Translations under genes and position numbers: made by a program
Source of the DNA: Eubacteriales bacterium
Lineage (GTDB): Bacteria > Bacillota > Clostridia > Oscillospirales > CAG-382
Direction: 5' to 3'
NCBI GenBank assembly: GCA_028705495.1
Contig: JAQWDK010000002.1
Coordinates: 124,001 to 188,000, forward strand
Length of the DNA: 64,000 nt
In this document: positions 57,788-64,000 of the stretch, one piece after another
Layout: each line of letters opens with the position of its first letter
How positions within the stretch are numbered: the stretch's first letter is position 1
Notes under the pieces: model-generated
Databases searched by the model: none
What the model was told of the DNA's origin: nothing
Seen by the model: only the letters and a program-made list of their open reading frames with translations

Positions 57788-60373
57788 CTACGAAATATAA
57801 GTGATTACACCGAGTGAGCCAAGCCATAACAGCTGGAATAGCAGAGCGTAGACTGAGGTGAGATATCCGGCAGAACCAGTCAATATAAGGAATGCCGCTA
57901 TACCTAACGAGAGAATCATACTTGCCATCGTTATTACAATGTTAGATTTTATCGAGTGTCTTGTCTTATCACAAAGAATAAACATCCTCAAGAAGGTGTG
58001 AAGTGAACCGTTTGTTGCAATGGCAGAGGAAATCGATTCAGCTTTACCAAGTATGTCTTCAGGTTTATCTGCCTTTAGAATTGCAATAGGGCATTTCTTA
58101 AATTTAATGTTGCGTGTTAAAAGCTCGTTGCTTATATTTGGATCAAGAGTTTTTATTCCTACGCACATACCGGCTTTATACATATCTTTTAGGAGATAGT
58201 CAAACTTGGAATTGATTCTATAACGAAGGTTTAATTTCGCTACAAGGTCGTCGTTTATTCCTAAATACATTATCGAACCGTTTCCGGATTCAAATTCGTT
58301 ATCTCCAGCTTCGTAGGGTATCTCAAACATATAGTTGCGCATAAAAGAGCGTTTGCCTATGTAGATATCCTTGCCTCCACTTGATACAACGAGCCCGTCA
58401 GAAACGCATTCAATAAGTCTGCAGCTCATGGATGTCATGTTTTCACTATCAACGACTACTTTACTAAGCACTTCAGCGAGAGGTCCGCCAAGTTTTTCGA
58501 AAATTCCAGCTAAATCTTGAATAACCTTGTCGATCCTATAATCGCCATATGTTTTAAGGCTTGTGAGCTTTATGTTCGACGATGGGAACACTTCGGTATC
58601 AGCAAATGATATTACAGCTGCTGAATCATACTCTTCGGTAAAAGAGTTTCCTATAAGAGCTGATTCACTTCGCCTTGCAATTTTATTTGCTTTGACTGTA
58701 GGGAGGACAGAGGCAAATATTGCACTCATTGGCATTGCAGTCGCAATAAGGGCAGAAGCAAATTTATATGAGTCAAAAATGCTGTAACTGCGCAGATAAG
58801 ATACAGCAAAAATCAAAACAGCGGCGATAACTACAATGAATATCTGCCATATCATTACATCGTCGCTTTTCGCTCTTGATGTAATCCTCTTGAAAAATCC
58901 GCTAATAAAATCTGTTTTCTTTACTGTATAGAGTGCGGAATCATCAAAAAGGTATTTGTAGAATTCATCAGCTTCTTTACTTGCTCCTACGAGAGATTCT
59001 GCAGCATATTTTGGTCTATCATCACTGATTATTTCAAAGCATTCCGCATCACGTTTACTTTGAATGAGTTTTGATAAGGCAACAAAAAACGCAGTCGCTG
59101 CACCGCCGAGATTGAACAAGCTGAGGGCGGATGATGTAGGATCGGTAAAAATACAGTAGATTGTATGTATAACTGGAAGGAGTATAGATATAAATAAAAG
59201 GCTGTCAGAGGTTGGTGCTAATTTAAAGATGTCTCTTATACCTTTTTTTACGCTCCCAAGCATTGTTATTGCGATAAACAAGAGAAGCTGTAAGTCAACG
59301 AGTGCATAAAGCATCCCGTATCTTCCTTGTTTGAGGAAGATTGGATGGAGGGCAGAAGTTTTGGTAGCTGTTTCGAGGAAAAGTATTCCCAATGCAAAAA
59401 CAAAAACGATAGCTGTCTTTATTCCCCAGCCTTTAACTGCTTTGCGTAGTATCGCTTCAACTTCAGAATCTTGTTCGTGACTTTCGTATTCATATCCATC
59501 GTATTGGTCTTCTGTTGAATTCTCTATATCTATTTCGTCAGAAGTTGAATCTTTAATAACGCCACGGCGTTTCTTTTTATGTGAAACTTTATCGAATATT
59601 TCTTTGTCAGGTAGATTCTTGATATCGTCAGGAATATCGAACCCATCGTCGAGCATATTAAATGCAAGACGCAAATTTATATCGGTTGCATCAAGTGTTT
59701 CACCGCTCCCGCTTACCGCTTCTGATTCTGCAGTGTCATTTGTTGAAAGCTTTAATTGATCGGCTGCAGTCGTATCGTCACGAAAAGCAGAGATATCACT
59801 GCTTAAAATCCTCTCAGTGAGGTCAGCAAAATCATCTGATAAACCGGAAGTATCTTCACGCGAAGCTCTTGCGATTTCTTCAAGTAGCTCGTCGTCGCTT
59901 TCTTCGTTGATTTCACCAGATTCAAAAAGCATTGTCTGTTCATAGTTTTTATTTGATTCTGTATAAGGTTGTGAGTTTGAGAGGCGTGAGCTCACAACAC
60001 GATCGGGTTCATCATCGTTTACATATTTATAGAGTTCGCCGACCTTATCGGTCGAAAGATTTTTCTTACTTCCTGTTAAATAGCCGGTTAAATCTTTATC
60101 TTTTTTTATTTTTTTGGCGAAGTCGCGTACTAAAAGATCATTGTGATCAGGTTCAGCGGCGAAGACAATCTGTGGAATATCGGTGTCCGTTGTCAAAGAA
60201 TACGGTTCATCATTATTCACACTTACTTTGTCAACTGTGTCTGTAATTCTTGTTACCGCGAGAGCGTTTTCCGTTGTTTTCTGGGCTTCCTCCAGGATGT
60301 CCTCGATGTTCTTTAGTGTCCGGTTGACAGCGGTATTTTCGTCGCTGAGTTTCTTTTGTTCCTTAATCGACAC
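57788..60373 (-). CDS. Degenerate P-type ATPase-like membrane protein with a long acidic N-terminus
   Basis: An 861-residue protein. Residues 1-315 are acidic, low-complexity and probably disordered, with a KKKRR cluster near 270. Four membrane helices follow (about 320-440), then two more (about 510-562), a soluble region (565-800) and two C-terminal helices, the layout of a P1B-type pump. The line MPMSAIFASVLPTVKANKIARR matches the CPC-x-TP...G region of pumps, and FADTEVFP sits where DKTGTLT belongs: the Asp is kept and KTGT is lost. VGIKTLDPN replaces the TGD motif. Ion transport is therefore unlikely. GTG at 60373 overlaps the rlmB end region and follows GGAG by 9 nt. Confidence 0.75.
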   Translation of the reverse strand: MSIKEQKKLSDENTAVNRTLKNIEDILEEAQKTTENALAVTRITDTVDKVSVNNDEPYSLTTDTDIPQIVFAAEPDHNDLLVRDFAKKIKKDKDLTGYLTGSKKNLSTDKVGELYKYVNDDEPDRVVSSRLSNSQPYTESNKNYEQTMLFESGEINEESDDELLEEIARASREDTSGLSDDFADLTERILSSDISAFRDDTTAADQLKLSTNDTAESEAVSGSGETLDATDINLRLAFNMLDDGFDIPDDIKNLPDKEIFDKVSHKKKRRGVIKDSTSDEIDIENSTEDQYDGYEYESHEQDSEVEAILRKAVKGWGIKTAIVFVFALGILFLETATKTSALHPIFLKQGRYGMLYALVDLQLLLFIAITMLGSVKKGIRDIFKLAPTSDSLLFISILLPVIHTIYCIFTDPTSSALSLFNLGGAATAFFVALSKLIQSKRDAECFEIISDDRPKYAAESLVGASKEADEFYKYLFDDSALYTVKKTDFISGFFKRITSRAKSDDVMIWQIFIVVIAAVLIFAVSYLRSYSIFDSYKFASALIATAMPMSAIFASVLPTVKANKIARRSESALIGNSFTEEYDSAAVISFADTEVFPSSNIKLTSLKTYGDYRIDKVIQDLAGIFEKLGGPLAEVLSKVVVDSENMTSMSCRLIECVSDGLVVSSGGKDIYIGKRSFMRNYMFEIPYEAGDNEFESGNGSIMYLGINDDLVAKLNLRYRINSKFDYLLKDMYKAGMCVGIKTLDPNISNELLTRNIKFKKCPIAILKADKPEDILGKAESISSAIATNGSLHTFLRMFILCDKTRHSIKSNIVITMASMILSLGIAAFLILTGSAGYLTSVYALLFQLLWLGSLGVITYIS

Positions 60374-60379
60374 CGTCAA

Positions 60380-61156
60380 TCACTCCGTTTCATTCTTCTG
60401 TTTTGCCGCTTCCATAAGTACGACTGCTGTCGCTGCTGAAACATTCAGAGAAGTTACCTTTCCGTACATTGGTATGGAAATAATAAAGTCGCTTCTTTCT
60501 TTTATAAGTCTTGATACGCCCTCGCCTTCACTGCCAAGAACAAAAGCAGAAGGTGAATCGAATTTTTCTTTGTAATAAGCCTTACCGCCCGCTTCGAGAG
60601 CGTATATCCAGATTCCCTTTTTCTTTAGTTCTTCGATTGCGGCTACAATATTCGACACTTTGGCGAACGCTATGTGTGCGACTGCTCCTGCGGATGCTTT
60701 CACGACTGTTGGGGTAATGCCCGAACCTCCGCGTTTGGGTATTATAATTCCGTGCACACCTGCGGCATCAGCTGTGCGAATTATTGCCCCGAGGTTATGA
60801 GGGTCATTTATCGAGTCGCATATAACAATAAAAGGCTTTTCACCTTTTTCTTTAGCTATTTCAAGAATGTGGTCAATATCAACATAATCGACTGCAGAAG
60901 CTGCTGCCGCGATACCCTGATGTATTACACCACAGGCCATCTCGTCAAGCTTTTTCTTACTCGCTTCAACTACTGGTATTGAACTGCTCCTCGCTTCGGC
61001 GACAATTTTAACTGCGCTACCGTCGCGTTTTCCGGACTGAATATATATTTTATCAACAGTCCTACCGCTTTTCAAGAGTTCTGCTACGGCATTTCTGCCG
61101 AATACAAGCCCCTTGTCTTCCGGTTCAGACTGATGATGATCTATTTCATTTTTCAA
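60380..61156 (-). CDS. rlmB: TrmH/RlmB-family rRNA 2'-O-methyltransferase
   Basis: A 258-residue SPOUT methyltransferase, probably acting on 23S rRNA in the RlmB manner. An N-terminal L30e-like substrate domain (VFGRNAVAELLKSGRTVDKI) is followed by the SPOUT core: NDPHNLGAIIRTADAAG, LGSEGEGVSRL and IPMYGKVTSLNVSAATAV (knot and SAM site). It is the first gene of a unit with the P-type ATPase-like gene 7 nt downstream. The exact methylation site is not proven by sequence. Confidence 0.9.
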   Translation of the reverse strand: MKNEIDHHQSEPEDKGLVFGRNAVAELLKSGRTVDKIYIQSGKRDGSAVKIVAEARSSSIPVVEASKKKLDEMACGVIHQGIAAAASAVDYVDIDHILEIAKEKGEKPFIVICDSINDPHNLGAIIRTADAAGVHGIIIPKRGGSGITPTVVKASAGAVAHIAFAKVSNIVAAIEELKKKGIWIYALEAGGKAYYKEKFDSPSAFVLGSEGEGVSRLIKERSDFIISIPMYGKVTSLNVSAATAVVLMEAAKQKNETE

Positions 61157-61200
61157 AATAGTGCCTCATTCAAAAAAATAATCAAACATTTACAAGCGTA

Positions 61201-61230
61201 ATTATACCATAATAACTTGTCCGTTGTCAA
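61201..61230 (-). promoter_or_regulatory. Promoter of rlmB
   Basis: TTGACA (61225-61230), 18-base spacer, TGG-TATAAT (61201-61206) on the minus strand. Confidence 0.8.
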
Positions 61231-61258
61231 GGCAAACACAGTACTGATAAAGTAACTT

Positions 61259-61708
61259 TTATTGCCGTTTTTCTTCGCTTATTTTTTTATACACTACAAA
61301 ATAAACCGGGATGAAACAGATGTTTATTATCAGATAAATTAGGGATAAGAGCATTGTTGTAATTCCGGTGTAGTCAGTTAGCGCAAAACGAAAAGCATTT
61401 ATAAAGTCAAAAATCAAAGATGTAAAAATCCCAACAATGGTTACACACAAAAAATCTTTGATTATATACGCCCATATAGAGGTAGTGTTATCATTGCCTT
61501 TTTTTATCTTCGCCATAGTCATAAAAAACGGTAAGGTAAAAAATACTCCGGAACATGCCAAAATCAAAACATATCCGAAAGCGTTAAATGTGTATGAAAC
61601 ATTTTCTAAAACTATAAAAGTAATTATGACAACAAGAGCCGTGTACACAGCTCTTGTTATAAGTGAAAAAATCTCCGGATTTTCTTGTAATAGCTTTTTA
61701 GTTTTCAT
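61259..61708 (-). CDS. Four-helix membrane protein of unknown function
   Basis: A 149-residue protein with four predicted membrane helices and short charged ends (MKTKKLLQENPE; KKISEEKRQ). No motif recognised. It starts within the last codons of the acyl-CoA synthetase gene: ATG at 61708 lies inside that gene's end at 61698, with AAGGA 6 nt upstream. The overlap suggests coupled translation and a shared role, perhaps in acid uptake, which I cannot test. Confidence 0.6.
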   Translation of the reverse strand: MKTKKLLQENPEIFSLITRAVYTALVVIITFIVLENVSYTFNAFGYVLILACSGVFFTLPFFMTMAKIKKGNDNTTSIWAYIIKDFLCVTIVGIFTSLIFDFINAFRFALTDYTGITTMLLSLIYLIINICFIPVYFVVYKKISEEKRQ

Positions 61709-63359
61709 CACATTTCCTTATATCAGCACGTTTTATCTTGCCGCTGATGGTTTTCGGAAGTTCCTTAACAAATTCAACGATACGCGGATATTTATACGGT
61801 GCAGTGACATGCTTTACATGATCTTGAAGTTCCTTTTTAAGAACATCGCTCGCTTCATAGCCCCTTGCAAGAACGATTGTAGCTTTAACAACTTGGCCAC
61901 GAACTGGGTCGGGTGCTGCTGTAACTGCACATTCAAGCACCGCTTTGTGCGTCATAAGTGCGCTCTCAACTTCAAAAGGTCCAATTCTATATCCCGAGCA
62001 TTTTATTACATCGTCAGAGCGGCCAACGAACCAAAAATATCCTTCGCCATCTCTCCATGCTGTGTCGCCGGTATCATAATTGCCGTTCTTAAAAGCTTTA
62101 GCATTAGCTTCTGGGTCGTTATAATACTCCTTGATTAGTCCAACCGGGCGACATTTATCGATGTTTTTTACAACGATTCTTCCGACGATACCGTCGTCGC
62201 AAGTTTTTCCGTTTTCATCAACAATATCAATATCGTAAAGTGGAGAAGGTTTACCAGTAGAACCTGGTCTTATATCAAACCATGGATAATTTGCTAGTAT
62301 GACAGGTGTTTCTGTCTGCCCAAAACCCTCGCAGAGTGTAAGACCAGTTAGCTCACGGAAACGCTCCCACACTTCTGGGTTAAGAGGCTCACCAGCTATT
62401 GAACAATGTTTAATAGAAGAAAAATCATAATGTGCGATATCTTCTTTTATAAGGAATCTGAAAACGGTGGGAGGTGCACAGAAGCTGTATATCCCCAATG
62501 ATGTTATTGTTTCGAGGGTGTTTTTAGCGTCAAATTTTTCGTTATCGTAAGCAACAATAGTCGCGCCGCAAATCCATTGACCGTAAATCTTACCCCATGC
62601 GAATTTTGCCCAACCTGAGTCGGACATTGTTAGATGAAGCTTGTCCTCTTTGACATTCTGCCAATATTTAGCCGTTATAATATGTCCTAAAGGATAGGTG
62701 AAATCGTGGGTGATCATTTTCGGCATACCGGTAGTTCCGGATGAAAAATACATAAGCATTATATCATAATTCTGAGTGAGACGTTCAATCGCACCAACAG
62801 GCTCATTTTCAAGTTCTCTCTTGAAATCATATCTTCCCGGTAAAGAATCTTCAATCGGATTTTCTGAAACATAAAAAATGTTTTTCAGTTCTTTGCAATC
62901 TGGTGCCGCTTTGTTTATGTGGTCAATAAGCTCACCGTCGTCAACAGATATGATCGAGCATACACCAGCTGCATTACAGCGATACACGATATCTTTTGGA
63001 GTTAGCTGATAAGTTGCAGGGATACATATAGCACCTAACTTACAGAGTGCGAGAAAGCATATCCAAGCTTCGGGGCGTTGTTTGAGCATCAGCATAACAC
63101 GGTCGCCCTTACCGACACCATGACGTTTTAGCACACATGCAGCCTTATCGGATAAAAGAGCCATATCAGCAAATGTGTAGTCCCGTCTGTTGCCCTTCCC
63201 GTCAACCCAAACAAGAGCCATCTTCGATTTATCAGTCTTTGCCCATTCATCTACTACATCAAACGCAAAATTAAAGTTATTAGGTACATTTATCTTAAAA
63301 TTAGCTTTAAAATCCTCATATGATTCAAATTCCATTTGTGGGAGATATTTTTCAAGCAT
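61698..63359 (-). CDS. AMP-forming acyl-CoA synthetase (acetyl-CoA synthetase/MACS-like)
   Basis: A 553-residue adenylate-forming enzyme that activates a short or medium-chain carboxylic acid to its CoA thioester. Motifs: LMYFSSGTTGMPKM (P-loop), FGQTETP, YDTGDTAWRDG, VIKCSGYRIGPFEVES (hinge), and PKTISGKIKRADIR with the catalytic Lys. The N-terminus and overall length fit the medium-chain acyl-CoA synthetase group. The true substrate is open. A consensus promoter lies at 63407-63435, and the membrane protein gene downstream overlaps it by 11 nt. Confidence 0.9.
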   Translation of the reverse strand: MLEKYLPQMEFESYEDFKANFKINVPNNFNFAFDVVDEWAKTDKSKMALVWVDGKGNRRDYTFADMALLSDKAACVLKRHGVGKGDRVMLMLKQRPEAWICFLALCKLGAICIPATYQLTPKDIVYRCNAAGVCSIISVDDGELIDHINKAAPDCKELKNIFYVSENPIEDSLPGRYDFKRELENEPVGAIERLTQNYDIMLMYFSSGTTGMPKMITHDFTYPLGHIITAKYWQNVKEDKLHLTMSDSGWAKFAWGKIYGQWICGATIVAYDNEKFDAKNTLETITSLGIYSFCAPPTVFRFLIKEDIAHYDFSSIKHCSIAGEPLNPEVWERFRELTGLTLCEGFGQTETPVILANYPWFDIRPGSTGKPSPLYDIDIVDENGKTCDDGIVGRIVVKNIDKCRPVGLIKEYYNDPEANAKAFKNGNYDTGDTAWRDGEGYFWFVGRSDDVIKCSGYRIGPFEVESALMTHKAVLECAVTAAPDPVRGQVVKATIVLARGYEASDVLKKELQDHVKHVTAPYKYPRIVEFVKELPKTISGKIKRADIRKCDEN

Positions 63360-63406
63360 CGTTTTTTTCCTTTCGAGAGCCAGCGCACGGTTTTTTATAA
63401 CGATTT

Positions 63407-63435
63407 ATTATATCAGTGTGATAATATATTGTCAA
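63407..63435 (-). promoter_or_regulatory. Promoter of the acyl-CoA synthetase gene
   Basis: TTGACA (63430-63435) and TATAAT (63407-63412) on the minus strand, 17-base spacer. Confidence 0.88.
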
Positions 63436-63451
63436 GTCAAACAAATATTAG

Positions 63452-63491
63452 GAAAAATGAACCCGAGGCAGATTAACACTGCTTCGGGTTC
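63452..63491 (-). terminator. Terminator of the partial surface-type gene
   Basis: GAACCCGA-GCAG and CTGC-TCGGGTTC arms (63459-63491) with one-base bulges, followed on the minus strand by ATTTTTCC. Confidence 0.85.
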
Positions 63492-63508
63492 TAATTTTTG
63501 CTTGTCTT

Positions 63509-64000
63509 TTATTTCTCTCTTACAACAACTGAGTATGTTAATTGCGTTGAATATATACCTCTGGCAGGTATGTCTTGTGTATCAAGGACTATTTTTCCGG
63601 TATATGTTATATCTACACCTGGTTCGCTTATGATAAATTCAATTGGGTTTGTGTTATAGGTTATTTCTCCAAATTTCAATGCGAATGGTATGGTATTCGT
63701 ACCGTCACTTAAAATGTAATTTGAGTTTAGCTGTAATACTACTTCCCTCTCATTAAATAGGTTTTCCGCTTTGTTTACAATAAGTGTAAACTCCGTTTCC
63801 GTGATACTCTCAGTCTCAGTGCGTTTCATTGTCTGTTCAGGAATCACCGGGAAGCTAATATTGCATACGGCATTAGGAATTTCTGCATTAACCTTAACAT
63901 CGACCGATCCGGTTTCAGGAACTGAGTTGTACACAGTCCCCCCACCTCCAATTGCATTTGTAGGACTTGTACCAGCAAGAACGGTTCCACCTGTGTAGTA
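63509..64000 (-). CDS. Partial surface-type beta-rich protein, cut by the window end
   Basis: The frame is open to the window edge, so only the C-terminal 163 residues or so are seen. A Gly/Thr-rich segment (GTSPTNAIGGGGT) leads into a probable beta-sandwich domain ending ARGIYSTQLTYSVVVREK. The ending resembles Ig-like or fimbrial-type domains that close with a GTYS.TLTYTV strand. No sorting signal or membrane helix is seen at the C-terminus. Function unknown. The start lies beyond the window, so an internal GTG at 63934 should not be taken as the start. Confidence 0.6.
   Translation of the reverse strand, partial: YYTGGTVLAGTSPTNAIGGGGTVYNSVPETGSVDVKVNAEIPNAVCNISFPVIPEQTMKRTETESITETEFTLIVNKAENLFNEREVVLQLNSNYILSDGTNTIPFALKFGEITYNTNPIEFIISEPGVDITYTGKIVLDTQDIPARGIYSTQLTYSVVVREK

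Noticed and set aside
61437-62138. Plus-strand open frame of 233 codons
   Set aside because: Antisense to the acyl-CoA synthetase and membrane protein genes; no recognisable protein features.
1-64000. Prophage, transposase or integrated element
   Set aside because: No recombinase, transposase or phage structural gene is seen. Gene content is that of a core chromosome throughout.

Overview
The window looks like chromosomal DNA of a low-GC, spore-forming Firmicute of the class Clostridia. Seen directly: a complete spoIIIA operon (spoIIIAA to spoIIIAH), an alpha/beta-type small acid-soluble spore protein gene, a PolC-type replicative polymerase, a T-box leader on thrS, an L10 leader on rplJL, a short HisG paired with HisZ, ClpC, strong GGAGG ribosome binding sites, and several TTG or GTG starts. 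Placement near the Oscillospirales/Ruminococcaceae is my inference from gene content only. I see no insertion sequence, prophage or CRISPR array. Most of the window is core genome, and the novelty lies in regulatory DNA, repeats and a few unusual proteins.

Layout. 1-1620: end of a frameshifted AraC-type regulator, then a DEAD-box RNA helicase whose leader carries a strong terminator hairpin. 1621-7865 (minus): hisZ-hisG-hisD-hisC followed by a purine nucleoside phosphorylase and an M50 membrane protease, with a 20-bp palindrome at the promoter end. 7866-18504 (minus): pyrH-frr-uppS-cdsA-dxr-rseP-ispG-polC, which joins translation, undecaprenyl/isoprenoid and phospholipid synthesis, intramembrane proteolysis and replication. 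18584-20439: a metzincin-like lipoprotein and an unknown small gene. 20502-25047 (minus): rpmG-secE-nusG-rplK-rplA, then rplJ-rplL under its own promoter and L10 leader, with ttcA upstream. 25152-26184: rplM-rpsI. 26200-31175: a NagD-like phosphatase, a DUF6514-like gene, clpC and a stalk-domain membrane protein, separated by a dispersed repeat family. 31229-36741: SASP, the spoIIIA operon and tRNA-Val(GAC). 36745-41722: palindromic repeats, a peptide-binding lipoprotein, an unknown membrane protein, a histidine phosphatase and pyruvate kinase. 41952-48702 (minus): a four-gene sugar oxidoreductase/isomerase cassette preceded by murQ, a GT2 glycosyltransferase and a B12-binding radical SAM protein. 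48797-53981: a metallophosphoesterase lipoprotein, two small membrane proteins, and T-box-thrS. 53994-64000 (minus): a DHHW/AlgX-like lipoprotein, an EF-G-like GTPase, a degenerate P-type ATPase behind rlmB, an AMP-forming acyl-CoA synthetase with a small membrane partner, and a surface-type protein cut by the window end.

The strongest candidates for new biology are (1) the P-type-ATPase-like membrane protein that has lost the KTGT and TGD motifs, (2) a family of about six intergenic elements with 7-bp inverted arms 45-47 bp apart, most next to extended -10 boxes, (3) the leader terminator of the helicase gene, (4) the compact Gfo/Idh/MocA plus two TIM-barrel isomerases plus small-protein cassette, and (5) the EF-G paralogue with altered G3 and G4 motifs. 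All functional claims here rest on motif reading. No database search was run.
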